DNA of 64,000 nucleotides from RZYX01 sp036654375 (GTDB taxonomy: Bacteria; Bacillota; Clostridia; Oscillospirales; Acutalibacteraceae), in the NCBI GenBank assembly GCA_036654375.1, contig JAVVSD010000001.1, positions 1-64,000 of the forward strand, written 5' to 3'. The notes beneath the pieces are model-generated. The model saw only the letters and a program-made list of their open reading frames with translations, was not told the DNA's origin and did no database searches. This document shows positions 9,884-19,268 of this stretch, piece after piece (the first letter of the stretch is position 1; every line of letters starts with the position of its first letter). A program made the position numbers and the translations under genes.

Positions 9884-11680
9884 TTAAACCTCCATAATTA
9901 TGGGTAATATCATCGGGCTTCTTTTTGTGCGTTCATAAAGTAGATGTGATACTTCATCTCTTAACTTTGTTTTGATTGTACTCCAATCTCTTATGCTGTT
10001 TTCAATACAACTATCAAGAGAGTATTGTGCAACACTTCTAACATCATCCATAAGTTCTTCTGACTCTCTAACATAAACAAATCCTCTTGAAACAACATCA
10101 GGTCCAGCAAGAACTTCACCTGTAGCACTGTCCATGGTAACAACAATAATTATAAGTCCGTCCTGTGCAAGATGCTTTCTGTCACGAAGAACGATGCTAC
10201 CAACATCTCCAACACCGTAACCATCAACAAAAACTTTGCCTGATGGAACGCTGCCAAGAACTTTGATTTCCTTATTTGATATTTCAATCTTTTTACCATT
10301 GTCAGTGACAAGAATATTCTTTTTATCCATTCCCATGCTCTCTGCAAGCATTGCGTGCTTTATTAGATGCTTTTGCTCACCATGAACAGGGATAAAATAT
10401 TTTGGTTTCGTAAGTGCCAAAATGAGTTTTAATTCCTCTTGACACGCATGGCCTGAAACATGGACTTCATACATTTTTTCGTAAACTACTTCAGCTCCAA
10501 GCTTCATAAGCTCGTTTATAACCTTTCCCACTGTCTTTTCATTGCCAGGGATTGGAGTTGCAGAAATTATTACATAGTCGTTTGGACTAATCGCAACCTT
10601 GCGGTGGTCAGAAAATGCCATTCTTGAAAGAGCAGACATCGGCTCTCCTTGGCTTCCTGTTGTTATAAGAACCAGGTTTTCTGGTGTGTATCTATTTATC
10701 ATATCAAGTGGAATAAGAAGACCTTCTGGAACATTAAGATATCCAAGCTCTTTTCCTATATTAACAACATTTTCAAGGCTTCTTCCAGAAAGTGCAACCT
10801 TTCTTCCAAGGCTTTTAGCAACATCCATTATCTGCTGAACTCTGTGAATATTTGATGCAAATGTCGCAACAATTATGCGTCGATTATCTGCCTTTTTAAA
10901 TAGAAGCTCAAAAGATTCTCCAACCTTTTTTTCGCTTTCTGTATATCCTGGTCTTTCAGCATTTGTTGAGTCAGAAAGAAGGCAAAGAACACCCTCTTGA
11001 CCAATCTGTGCGAATCGTGCCAAATCGATTATATCGCCGTCAATCGGTGTGCTGTCAATTTTAAAGTCGCCTGTTTGAATAATAGTACCTGCACCGCATC
11101 TTATAGCAAAAGCCAGTGCATCGGGAATCGAATGATTGACATGAATCATTTCAATATCGAATTTCCCAAGAGAAATATGGTCGCCAGGTTTAACGATATT
11201 AAGCTTGGCTTTATCAAGTATCCCATGCTCTCTAAGCTTGCCTTCGATTAATCCGATTGTAAGCCTTGTGGCATAAACAGGAAGATTAACAATTTTAAGC
11301 AAATATGCTAACCCACCAATATGGTCTTCATGTCCATGGGTAATCATTATTCCTTTTACTTTGTCAATATTTCTTTCAATATAAGTGAAGTCGGGTAAAA
11401 CCAAATCAACTCCAGGCATATCCTGGTCAGGGAATGCGAGTCCACAGTCAACAATGAACATATCTCCATCATATTCATAAAGTGTGATATTTTTGCCAAC
11501 CTCATTAAGCCCACCTAAAAAGGATATTTTGACTGGCTCGGTATGGTTTGTCTTTTTGGCAGAAGACTTCTTTGGGATATTAGTACGACCACCTTGACGA
11601 TATTTTCTATCGTTTGGCGGTTTTTTGTCCTTAACATCCCTAACAATTGCATCTACAATTGTTTCATTTTTGTTCTGCAT
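9884..11680 (-). CDS. ribonuclease J
   Basis: A metallo-beta-lactamase/beta-CASP nuclease with 5'-exo and endonuclease activity in mRNA decay and rRNA processing, 598 residues. An extra basic N-terminal stretch of about 45 residues (KDKKPPNDRKYRQGG) precedes the catalytic core. Zinc ligands are in THGHEDHIGG, HVNHSIPDA and QTGDFKID; the beta-CASP motifs include SDSTNAERPG and VHVSGHACQEE. The start is ATG 11680 with AAGGAG 8 nt upstream. J1 and J2 cannot be told apart by eye, so I give no symbol. Confidence 0.93.
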   Translation of the reverse strand: MQNKNETIVDAIVRDVKDKKPPNDRKYRQGGRTNIPKKSSAKKTNHTEPVKISFLGGLNEVGKNITLYEYDGDMFIVDCGLAFPDQDMPGVDLVLPDFTYIERNIDKVKGIMITHGHEDHIGGLAYLLKIVNLPVYATRLTIGLIEGKLREHGILDKAKLNIVKPGDHISLGKFDIEMIHVNHSIPDALAFAIRCGAGTIIQTGDFKIDSTPIDGDIIDLARFAQIGQEGVLCLLSDSTNAERPGYTESEKKVGESFELLFKKADNRRIIVATFASNIHRVQQIMDVAKSLGRKVALSGRSLENVVNIGKELGYLNVPEGLLIPLDMINRYTPENLVLITTGSQGEPMSALSRMAFSDHRKVAISPNDYVIISATPIPGNEKTVGKVINELMKLGAEVVYEKMYEVHVSGHACQEELKLILALTKPKYFIPVHGEQKHLIKHAMLAESMGMDKKNILVTDNGKKIEISNKEIKVLGSVPSGKVFVDGYGVGDVGSIVLRDRKHLAQDGLIIIVVTMDSATGEVLAGPDVVSRGFVYVRESEELMDDVRSVAQYSLDSCIENSIRDWSTIKTKLRDEVSHLLYERTKRSPMILPIIMEV

Positions 11681-11804
11681 AAATTTTCTCCTTATTTTAT
11701 AGAAACACTATAAACCCCTACCAAAAGGCGAGGAACTAACATTTCAAGATTATCAAATTTGTATCCGAACATAATATATAAAAAAATTATTTATTAAACC
11801 GAAT

Positions 11805-11835
11805 ATACCGTCGTCGTGTGTTACGACGACGGTAT
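11805..11835 (-). terminator. strong hairpin between two minus-strand genes, probable terminator
   Basis: A perfect 13-bp inverted repeat (11805-11817 / 11823-11835) with a 5-nt loop lies 57 nt past the stop of the nucleotidyltransferase gene. The following minus-strand sequence is T-rich but not a clean run, so it could also act as a processing or attenuation structure in the RNase J leader. Confidence 0.6.
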
Positions 11836-11891
11836 TGATATATACTATATATTCTACAGCTATTGATATTGATTGTCAAGGAAATAACCAC

Positions 11892-14210
11892 TTATTTATG
11901 TGGTGAATTTGCCTTTACCTTATTTTCTATTTCTGCACAAAGCTCTTCTGCCGTTTCCATGTTTGACGCTTCTGCAAATAACTTTATTTTATCTCCCCTG
12001 CGGGTAGGAGTAATTAGCAATCGCCCATTATCTCTTTTTAGTGTTACCCCCTCTTTTCCTGAATTTATTTCATTGCTATCCAAGCCCAAATATTCCGATA
12101 ATTGGGTTGGGGAAATATCAATTTTTAATATTTTTCTATGCACATAAAAGTCCGGCACTTCTCTTAGTAGCTGTGCAAGTGTCATACCACGCTCATTCAT
12201 TATTGAGAGAATTCTGACCGCCATAAACAATCCATCTCTTACCCATGCCTGTTTCATGCTTAATCTTCTTGCCTCACTATCTGCGTTATCCGCAGGAGAT
12301 CTAAGATATCTTAACACTCTTTTATTGTATCTTTTAGCAAGTGAGTTTAAAAATTGTGGTGCATCATATGGCAACGCTATATCTCGGTCACTTTGCAATT
12401 CGTTTATACAACATATTGCAAGTAGTTTTTCATAAGAAATATCACCACAGGTTTTATCAATAATTTTTAATATTGTACCTTCTGAATTGATTTTAAGAAC
12501 AACTTTTGAAGAACATTCACACCCTAATCTGTCAAGAGATTCACGCAATATTCTTGCTACTTGTTCGTTTTCACATTCAATTCCTGCACTTTGCCCAACA
12601 AGCCCATAGCTTGCCTGACGACAAAGTTCCTGCTGATATATCATCTGGATACTGCTCATATCCGCAATATCCCTACACGATTCGCTTCCGCAGCGGTTAA
12701 ATTCGCCTTTAGCAAGTCTTGCTTCAACCTCTCTTTCCAAAAATCTTGGTAGTGAAAGACCACCCTCTCCACAAATTTTTATACTTGTTTCAACTCCGTC
12801 AGAAATATATATCCCCATTCCAAGTCCACAAAAAGAGGTGAAAAAGGAAAGCTGTGCTTCAAAGCACTCACCAAAGTCCCAAACATGACAGCCCGCCGAC
12901 ATTAATCCCGACATTATTGCAAGCTTTAATATTTTTGAATTTCTTGTACCATCAAAAGCAATTCCCGTTTTTCTTCCTGCGTGTGTGCTTCCGATTGAAG
13001 AGCCGAGCCTGGCACAGACTTCTGGTGTAAGTTCAATTCCACTTTCTCCAGATATTCCGTCATCATCAAAAATATCTCTACTGAATTTTCCGTATTTAAC
13101 ATTTTTATATGCCGTTGTGCCATCACTAACTGACTTTTCAGGCCAAATGAGAACATTCGGTCTGACACTTGCGTTTTTTCCTATGATAACTCCAGTTCCT
13201 GTAGCACTGAATTCATACATTGTTGCGTTCCTTTTTATTGTTGCGCCTGTTCCAAGTATAGCACTGGTCATTTCAGAATCACTGGAAACATATGAGTTTT
13301 CAAGCATTACTGAGTATCGAATTTTAGCATCTTTTCCAACTAAACAGCCATCATCAATTATTGTATTTGGTCCTATCTCCGCACCGCTTTCAAGTTCAAC
13401 ATTTTCACCAATATATACAGGTGGAATAAGTTTATAATTGCCTACTGGAAGAACCGAATTTTTTGAATAAACTCCTGCTCCAAGAGCCTGTAAATCACAT
13501 TTCACTTTGCAGTTTAGCATATCATACTGGCAATGCAAATAAGCTTGTAAATCCCCTATATCACACCAATATCCATGTGCCTGATATGCATTTATTTGCA
13601 TATTATTTTGAATCATCTTTGGAAATAAATCCTGAGCAAAATCAAATGGCTCATTGTCTGGAATTTGTTCTAATATTTCGGGGCTTAAAATATAAATACC
13701 CGTATTGGCAAGATCTGATGTAACTTGCCCCCAGCCCGGTTTTTCAATAAATCCTTCCACGATTCCCTTGTCATTCATTTTTACGAGTCCATATTCTCTT
13801 GGGTCATTAACTTTTGACAACACAATCGTTGCTAAAGCCGATATGCTTTTATGATGTGCCATTATTTTATTTAACTCAAAGTCACACATTGCATCTCCGC
13901 TGATTACAAAAAATGGCTCGTTAAAATTCTTTGCAGCATTTTTAACGCTTCCCGCTGTTTTTAGTGAAATCCCCTCTTCAACAAATGTAAGTTTCAAGCC
14001 TTTATAGGTATTGGTTGGGAAATTGTCTTTGATTATCTGAGGCAAATATTTTAGCGTAACTACTGCTTCATCAACATCGTTTTCAATAAGTAAATCCATT
14101 ATATATTCAATTATTGGTCTTCCGCAAAGACGAGCCATTGGTTTTGGAATATCGCATGTCAAAGGTCTCATTCTTGTGCCTTCTCCACCTGCCATTATAA
14201 CAGCTTTCAT
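11892..14210 (-). CDS. sugar-phosphate nucleotidyltransferase fused to an inactive-looking phosphohexomutase domain
   Basis: A 772-residue two-part protein. Residues 1-235 are a nucleotidyltransferase with AGGEGTRMRPLT and the IPKPMARLCGRPIIEY motif, joining a nucleotide to a hexose-1-phosphate. About 245-365 is a left-handed beta-helix with hexapeptide repeats. From about 385 onward is a phosphomannomutase-like fold. In that part the catalytic serine loop (normally TASHNP) reads YISDG, and the metal loop (normally DGDADR) reads NSEGT, so mutase chemistry is unlikely. Proteins of this layout are often labelled mannose-1-phosphate guanylyltransferase; the real sugar is unknown. Start ATG 14210 has AAGGAG. 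Confidence 0.8.
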   Translation of the reverse strand: MKAVIMAGGEGTRMRPLTCDIPKPMARLCGRPIIEYIMDLLIENDVDEAVVTLKYLPQIIKDNFPTNTYKGLKLTFVEEGISLKTAGSVKNAAKNFNEPFFVISGDAMCDFELNKIMAHHKSISALATIVLSKVNDPREYGLVKMNDKGIVEGFIEKPGWGQVTSDLANTGIYILSPEILEQIPDNEPFDFAQDLFPKMIQNNMQINAYQAHGYWCDIGDLQAYLHCQYDMLNCKVKCDLQALGAGVYSKNSVLPVGNYKLIPPVYIGENVELESGAEIGPNTIIDDGCLVGKDAKIRYSVMLENSYVSSDSEMTSAILGTGATIKRNATMYEFSATGTGVIIGKNASVRPNVLIWPEKSVSDGTTAYKNVKYGKFSRDIFDDDGISGESGIELTPEVCARLGSSIGSTHAGRKTGIAFDGTRNSKILKLAIMSGLMSAGCHVWDFGECFEAQLSFFTSFCGLGMGIYISDGVETSIKICGEGGLSLPRFLEREVEARLAKGEFNRCGSESCRDIADMSSIQMIYQQELCRQASYGLVGQSAGIECENEQVARILRESLDRLGCECSSKVVLKINSEGTILKIIDKTCGDISYEKLLAICCINELQSDRDIALPYDAPQFLNSLAKRYNKRVLRYLRSPADNADSEARRLSMKQAWVRDGLFMAVRILSIMNERGMTLAQLLREVPDFYVHRKILKIDISPTQLSEYLGLDSNEINSGKEGVTLKRDNGRLLITPTRRGDKIKLFAEASNMETAEELCAEIENKVKANSPHK

Positions 14211-14348
14211 TTTTTATCTCCTTTTATAGTAATTAATTAATATTATTAACTTAAAATAGTAAATATAAACTGTTTGATTAATTAATTCTTGTTTGCTATG
14301 TGAGAAAATGATAGAATGTTTTAAGTATATTGAATGGAGAACAAACTA

Positions 14349-14798
14349 ATGAATGAAAAGCTTACTTTAGTAAAAATATTTACGGATGGCGCTTGTTCTG
14401 GCAACCCTGGTCCTGGTGGCTGGGGAACAATATTACGCTGTAACGGTGTCGAAAAAGAACTTAGTGGTGGTGAGCGTGAAACGACAAACAACCGAATGGA
14501 ACTTACTGCTGTTATTGAAGGCTTGAAATGCCTTAAACGAAGCTGTGATATTGAACTTTATACAGACTCAAAATATGTTGCTGACTCCATTGAAAAGGGA
14601 TGGGCAAAATCGTGGAGGAAAAATGGCTGGAAAAAAGCTGACAAAAAACCTGCTCTAAACTCAGACCTGTGGGGCATTTTACTTGAAGAAATTGAAAATC
14701 ACAATGTGAAAATCATCTGGATAAAAGGACACGCTGGACATCCAGAAAATGAAAGGTGCGACAAATTGGCTGTGGAACAATCCCAAAAATATATGTAA
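14349..14798 (+). CDS. rnhA: ribonuclease HI
   Basis: Degrades the RNA strand of RNA-DNA hybrids. 149 residues, normal length. The start KIFTDGACSGNPGPGGWG carries the first catalytic Asp; Glu is in NNRMELTAVIEGL, the second Asp in LYTDSKYVADS, and the last Asp in the C-terminal NERCDKLA. The basic handle KSWRKNGWKKADKKP is present, placing it with E. coli type 1 enzymes. I start at ATG 14349 because GGAG lies 9 nt upstream; the ATG at 14334 would put the ribosome site inside the gene. Monocistronic, on the plus strand between two minus-strand blocks. Confidence 0.95.
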   Translation: MNEKLTLVKIFTDGACSGNPGPGGWGTILRCNGVEKELSGGERETTNNRMELTAVIEGLKCLKRSCDIELYTDSKYVADSIEKGWAKSWRKNGWKKADKKPALNSDLWGILLEEIENHNVKIIWIKGHAGHPENERCDKLAVEQSQKYM

Positions 14799-14845
14799 CC
14801 AATATTATTGTTTCACTTATTAAATACAATTATTCATATAACATT

Positions 14846-14874
14846 AAAAGGCGATGCTTTAAGCATCGCCTTTT
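14846..14874. terminator. bidirectional terminator between rnhA and spoIVA
   Basis: A 14-bp inverted repeat (14846-14859 / 14861-14874) with A-tract and T-tract ends serves both converging genes. Confidence 0.8.
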
Positions 14875-14887
14875 GTCTAATCAATTT

Positions 14888-16366
14888 TTAAAGAATGATG
14901 CAAATCAGTCCACTGCAACCTTCGTTTATGACTTTTTCAAGTGTTTCTTGAAGTTTCATTCTTGCATCGGATGGCATATGATAAAGTTTGCTGCGAAGTC
15001 CTTCATTTACGAGTTCATTAAGTGATGTGCCAAAGATATTTGAATCCCAGATTTTTGTCGGGTCTTCCTCAAACTCTTTAAGCAGATATTTTACAAGCTC
15101 TTCTGACTGGCTTTCAGAGCCAACAATTGGGGCAACTTCCGTCGTAATATTTGCCTTGAGCATATGGATTGATGGTGCTGATGCACAAAGTTTAACCCCA
15201 TACCTTCCGCCCTGCTTCATGATTTCTGGTTCTTCAAGTGTTAACTCGTCGATTGTTGGCATTACAATCCCATAACCTGTTGCCTCAACTTCGTCTAAAG
15301 CTCCCTTAAGCCTGTCATATTGCTTTTTAATTGTTGCCAGCTCAATCATACAGTTCATTAAGCCCTGTTCATTATCAATCTCAATGCCTGTGCTTTCTGC
15401 AAGGACTTTATAGAACAATTCTTGATTCATTGTAACAGATATTTCAGCACTACCAGTTGCAAGATTCATGGAAACAATCTGTACTGCCTCTATGTGTTCG
15501 CAATTGCACATTTCCGTTACAAGCAAATTGACATCTCTTACATGACAAATTGTTTTTGCCGCTTCTTCAATTGCTCTGAATGTACTGTTCCTGAGCCAAT
15601 GCTCTGAATCAAGCATCATAAGCCAGCTTGGAATATTAATTGAAATTTCCTTAATTGGAAACTCAAACAAAACTTGTGCCAAAATCGTTTTTATTTCCTG
15701 CTCATCAAGTTCCATACAATTCACTGGGATTACGGGTACTTGATATTTTTGCATTAATCCTGATGAAAGTTCTCTTGCATTTTGTGTCTGTGGATACATA
15801 CAATTGAGAAGAACAATAAATGGCTTGTTAATATCTTTTAGCTCTGTAATTACACGCTCTTCCGCCTCTTCGTATTCATCTCTTGGTATGTCACTTATGC
15901 TTCCATCTGTGGTGACAACCAATCCAATGGTTGAGTGTTCACTTATTACTTTTTGTGTGCCAATTTCAGCAGCCATATTAAACGGTATTTCATGGTCATA
16001 CCAAGGTGTACGAACCATTCTTGGCTGGTCATTTTCAAAATATCCAAGTGAGCTTGGAACAATATATCCAACACAGTCAATCATTCTTACCCTGAAATGT
16101 GCTTGATCAGGCATAACAATATCTATTGCATCTTCTGGAATAAACTTCGGCTCAGTTGTCATTATCGTTCTGCCAGCAGATGACTGGGGCATTTCGTCCA
16201 TTGCACGCTCTCTTTGATATTCACCTTCGATGTTTGGAATAACCATTTCATCCATAAAACGCTTTATGAATGTTGATTTTCCAGTTCTTACAGGACCTAC
16301 AACTCCTATGTATATGTCACCTTGAGTTCTCTCTGCAATGTCATTATATATATTGTTTTCTTCCAT
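14888..16366 (-). CDS. spoIVA: stage IV sporulation protein A (spore coat morphogenetic ATPase)
   Basis: Polymerises on the outer forespore membrane with ATP hydrolysis and forms the base on which the spore coat assembles. 492 residues, typical. Walker A GPVRTGKST lies at about residues 24-32; further P-loop features are RMIDCVGY and LLNCMYP. The C-terminal region, which in Bacillus contacts SpoVM and the coat, ends CSGLICIIL. The start at 16366 has GGAGGG. The sipL-like gene is 15 nt upstream on the same strand, so the two partners are probably cotranscribed in the mother cell. Confidence 0.96.
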   Translation of the reverse strand: MEENNIYNDIAERTQGDIYIGVVGPVRTGKSTFIKRFMDEMVIPNIEGEYQRERAMDEMPQSSAGRTIMTTEPKFIPEDAIDIVMPDQAHFRVRMIDCVGYIVPSSLGYFENDQPRMVRTPWYDHEIPFNMAAEIGTQKVISEHSTIGLVVTTDGSISDIPRDEYEEAEERVITELKDINKPFIVLLNCMYPQTQNARELSSGLMQKYQVPVIPVNCMELDEQEIKTILAQVLFEFPIKEISINIPSWLMMLDSEHWLRNSTFRAIEEAAKTICHVRDVNLLVTEMCNCEHIEAVQIVSMNLATGSAEISVTMNQELFYKVLAESTGIEIDNEQGLMNCMIELATIKKQYDRLKGALDEVEATGYGIVMPTIDELTLEEPEIMKQGGRYGVKLCASAPSIHMLKANITTEVAPIVGSESQSEELVKYLLKEFEEDPTKIWDSNIFGTSLNELVNEGLRSKLYHMPSDARMKLQETLEKVINEGCSGLICIIL

Positions 16367-16381
16367 ACTCTTACCCTCCTT

Positions 16382-17914
16382 TTATATTCCAGGTATAAGA
16401 AGCATAGCTTTTTCTGACACTTGTTCGTCTGCCAGAGAGTTTTCACGCATAATTGCTTCTACTGTTGTGTTGTATCTTCTTGCTATGTCCCACACATTTT
16501 CTCCACCTTGTGAAAAGTAAATAGTAAGTGCAGCTTTTTGCTTTTTCTTTCCTTGCTCTTCATTTATGTTAATGCTGTCAATCATTTTACTTGCCATTAT
16601 TGCGTAAACACTTGCCTGAATTTTTAATTCTATTCTTACATCAATACAATCTCCTGCACCTATAACAAAGCTTGAAGCACAAACAGTAACACAAGGATCA
16701 CACTCAATTCTTTCGGTAGTGCAAAGGCTTCTTGAGTGCTCATAATTTATTTGCCTTTCAATGTATCCAATCTGGTCATCGCAATCACAAACAAGTAAGC
16801 AAACATTTATTGTTCCGTCAATAATCAACTCTTCGTCTTTTTCATGTGCCGCAGTTGTCACATCTGAGCACCACATATCAAGCACCTTTTTAACGCCAAT
16901 CCCAGAAACATCAACTGAGCCTCTGCACAAACAGGTTTCTGTAAAGTTTTCTAAAAGACATTTGTGTTCTGCTATTTTTGTATCTGCTTCAATGTCATAC
17001 TGAGTTGAATATGCGTCAACTATTATTGGAATTGACATCATCTTGCAGGCACTTAAAACCGCATCTATTCTTGCCGAAATATCAAGCAACCGCATTGAGC
17101 CTGAACCGTCAGCTTTTGGAATGATATCCATACTGGTAAGTTCCAGCCTTATGTCAGTCATACACTCTTCTGTCACGCCAACAAGTTCAACAACCTGACT
17201 AATTGGCAATGACACCTCTATTGATTCCAGTGTTGACTCTGGTGTATCAGAACAATAGGTTGTGTTAATTACAAGCTCACCTTTTATCATAACTTTATTG
17301 TTTATTATTTTTGTTTCGCTTACTGTCGCAAATGCACTTGACCTTAAAATCTGTGCAATTGGCGGTTTACTTGCACCCATATCTATCACATCAGAAATTG
17401 GAAATGCTCTGTTAATGCCACCTATCGAACTGCTTATTTCTATTTGCTTTTTTTTGGTTTGAATCCCTGCACCCTCTGCATCACAGAGAATTTCGTGGGG
17501 CTTTTTAGATATTACTTTAAAACATATGCAAAGTGCGCCATGGATATCAAGCCTTCTCTGGCTTACTGCTCTGCAGTTTAAATATTCTGTTTTTATTCTA
17601 ACCTTAACAAAAGGGTTGCTTTCCAGCCCCTTGAGTTCGATAAATTTTGAAAACGGTATGCTTTGCTCATAACAATGTACCTTACCGCTTTCTGCTACAT
17701 AAATTGCGCGTAGAAGTGCCGAGCCATCCACTGTTATCCTATCACCAGCCGTCTGGGTGGAGTTTATTCTCGGCATAATTGTGCATTTTAATACACGAAG
17801 AATATCCGGGCAATAATCAGGCAGGGTAATATCGCTGTCTATTGCCTGCTCGACTGAGCCATCGTATATTATTTCGTTAATGCACACAGCTTCCTTTGAT
17901 ATCATTAAATCCAT
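16382..17914 (-). CDS. sipL: SipL-like SpoIVA-interacting protein (DUF3794 plus LysM)
   Basis: A 510-residue protein. Two or more DUF3794 segments occupy about residues 30-440 (SVEQAIDSDITLPDYCPDI is the characteristic start), and a C-terminal LysM domain lies at about 463-510 (GENVWDIARRYNTTVEAI, ending LLIPGI). In Clostridioides difficile SipL uses its LysM domain to bind SpoIVA and is needed for coat localisation. Its position immediately upstream of spoIVA supports the same job. Start ATG 17914 has AAGGAG 10 nt upstream. Confidence 0.85.
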   Translation of the reverse strand: MDLMISKEAVCINEIIYDGSVEQAIDSDITLPDYCPDILRVLKCTIMPRINSTQTAGDRITVDGSALLRAIYVAESGKVHCYEQSIPFSKFIELKGLESNPFVKVRIKTEYLNCRAVSQRRLDIHGALCICFKVISKKPHEILCDAEGAGIQTKKKQIEISSSIGGINRAFPISDVIDMGASKPPIAQILRSSAFATVSETKIINNKVMIKGELVINTTYCSDTPESTLESIEVSLPISQVVELVGVTEECMTDIRLELTSMDIIPKADGSGSMRLLDISARIDAVLSACKMMSIPIIVDAYSTQYDIEADTKIAEHKCLLENFTETCLCRGSVDVSGIGVKKVLDMWCSDVTTAAHEKDEELIIDGTINVCLLVCDCDDQIGYIERQINYEHSRSLCTTERIECDPCVTVCASSFVIGAGDCIDVRIELKIQASVYAIMASKMIDSININEEQGKKKQKAALTIYFSQGGENVWDIARRYNTTVEAIMRENSLADEQVSEKAMLLIPGI

Positions 17915-18147
17915 ACCGTCGCATCTCCTTTTGCAAATTGCTGTCTTTCAATCTATATTCTTGCTTTGTCCTTTTTATGAATAAAAGATATAAACAATTT
18001 TAAAGTATTAAATATAATAAAATTGGTGTTTCAAACGAAAAATCTCACGGAAAATATACACTTTTCTTTGCAATATTTAAAACATATTATTATAATTCAA
18101 ATCAAATTGTAAATAATATTGCCAATAGCTTTAAGGAGTGATTAACA

Positions 18148-18324
18148 ATGGCAAAAGCAGGTATGCGCCGACCTGACCCAAAACAACCACATGGCACAGA
18201 GAGCAACAAAATTTCACATTTTCCAAAGAATGATGCTCCACCTGTCCCTGAAATTCAAGGAAAAGCAAAATGTGGAAAAGAAAAAGCTAATCCAGTTTTA
18301 AAAAACAATAACTCAGGCAGATAA
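18148..18324 (+). CDS. small hydrophilic protein, unknown function (58 aa)
   Basis: An open frame of 58 codons with a strong AAGGAGTG 7 nt before ATG 18148. It begins MAKAGMRRPDPKQPHGTE, is rich in Pro, Lys, Asn and His, has one Cys and no membrane segment. I do not recognise a family. Its stop overlaps the next start (TAATG), so it is the first gene of a three-gene unit divergent from sipL/spoIVA. The location suggests, but does not show, a sporulation link. Confidence 0.6.
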   Translation: MAKAGMRRPDPKQPHGTESNKISHFPKNDAPPVPEIQGKAKCGKEKANPVLKNNNSGR

Positions 18325-18563
18325 TGTCAAAGGAAAGTGCTTATTTTTCATTACAAAAAGTTGATGGAAAGCATGATGTAAAAAAATTAAAGAGAGAGCT
18401 TGATTCTCTGCGAGGAGTTATAAGTGTTAGCGTTAATGAAATGTCTGACCGCATCGCTGTTGACTTTGACACAACAGGTGTTGATTCAAGTCGAATACAA
18501 AATAAAATAGAAACGCTGGGTTATGATATTGTTAAAATTCATATAGAAAATCACATAATGTAA
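18324..18563 (+). CDS. HMA-like small protein without metal-binding cysteines (79 aa)
   Basis: A 79-residue protein with the beta-alpha-beta pattern of a heavy-metal-associated (ferredoxin-like) domain: a central helix DVKKLKRELDSLRGV, then ISVSVNEMSDRIAVDFDTTGVDSSRIQNKIETLGYDI, which matches the second half of HMA domains. There is no CxxC and no cysteine at all, so copper or mercury binding of the usual kind is ruled out. The start ATG overlaps the preceding stop by 1 nt (translational coupling). Confidence 0.65.
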   Translation: MSKESAYFSLQKVDGKHDVKKLKRELDSLRGVISVSVNEMSDRIAVDFDTTGVDSSRIQNKIETLGYDIVKIHIENHIM

Positions 18564-18574
18564 AGGAGAAAATG

Positions 18575-18709
18575 ATGCCAAAGGATAGCCAGACCGACAA
18601 TAAAAAGGCACGGATTGAAAAAGCCAAAGGACAAACTCCAATAACTCGCGAAAACCAAAATAAAAATAAAAACGCAAAAAAGCAGTCAATAAAGAACAAT
18701 GATGTATAG
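18575..18709 (+). CDS. small basic protein, unknown function (44 aa)
   Basis: A 44-codon frame rich in Lys, Asn and Gln (MPKDSQTDNKKARIEKAKGQ at the start). AGGAG at 18564-18568 is 6 nt before ATG 18575; an ATG at 18572 is also in frame but too close. It is followed directly by a hairpin. Highly charged and probably disordered. No family recognised. Confidence 0.5.
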   Translation: MPKDSQTDNKKARIEKAKGQTPITRENQNKNKNAKKQSIKNNDV

Positions 18710-18715
18710 TCAAAA

Positions 18716-18741
18716 CAGCCACGACCTCATAGCCGTGGCTG
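18716..18741. terminator. hairpin ending the small-gene unit
   Basis: An 8-bp GC-rich stem CAGCCACG/CGTGGCTG (18716-18723 / 18734-18741) followed by a T-rich stretch, placed between the converging 44-aa gene and the phosphatase gene. Confidence 0.6.
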
Positions 18742-18754
18742 CTTGTTTATATTA

Positions 18755-19225
18755 TTAAAGCTTATCTGCGTCATTCTTTATTATATATTTAATCAAAGCC
18801 TCAGACCCTTCGTAAATATCATTATAAGTTTCATCAAAATTCCCCGTATACCAAGGGTCTGCTATATCGCCTTTTCTATCTGTGAAATCTAAAAGCTTGG
18901 ATACCTTTTCATAATTTTCCCCGCCTAATATCCTATAAATATTTGAAATATTCCTCCCGTCCATTGCAACAATATAGTCATACTTTTCATAATCATCTGC
19001 ATTAAACTGAACTGAATATTTACCCTCAGTTGTGATTCCATACTTCTTTAGTTTATCTCTGGTTCCATAATGAACACCACTTCCAATTTCCTCCATACTG
19101 GTTGCCGAGGAACAAATATTAAATGATAATTCCATCCCCTTTTTTTTGACTAAATCCTTCATAACAAATTCAGCCATTGGTGAACGACAAATATTTCCAT
19201 GACAAACGAACATAATATTAACCAT
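18755..19225 (-). CDS. low-molecular-weight protein-tyrosine phosphatase
   Basis: A 156-residue arsenate-reductase-fold phosphatase. The catalytic P-loop CHGNICRS lies at residues 8-15 (nucleophile Cys, phosphate-binding Arg). The general acid is in DPWYTGNFDETY near residue 120. It removes phosphate from phosphotyrosine proteins. No tyrosine kinase or capsule gene is adjacent, so the substrate is unknown. Start ATG 19225 has GGAG. Confidence 0.9.
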   Translation of the reverse strand: MVNIMFVCHGNICRSPMAEFVMKDLVKKKGMELSFNICSSATSMEEIGSGVHYGTRDKLKKYGITTEGKYSVQFNADDYEKYDYIVAMDGRNISNIYRILGGENYEKVSKLLDFTDRKGDIADPWYTGNFDETYNDIYEGSEALIKYIIKNDADKL

Positions 19226-19268
19226 ATTTTTCTCCTATCACTAAAAAACTTTAAACAAATTTCATAAA

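Noticed and set aside
12985..13437. Plus-strand frame of 150 codons opposite the nucleotidyltransferase gene
   Set aside because: Lies antisense to the hexapeptide-repeat region; no ribosome site or recognisable product.
17920..18147. Sigma-E/K or sigma-G promoters for sipL and the small-gene unit
   Set aside because: CATA-like boxes are present on both strands, but no -35 with acceptable spacing; in such AT-rich DNA the matches are not informative.
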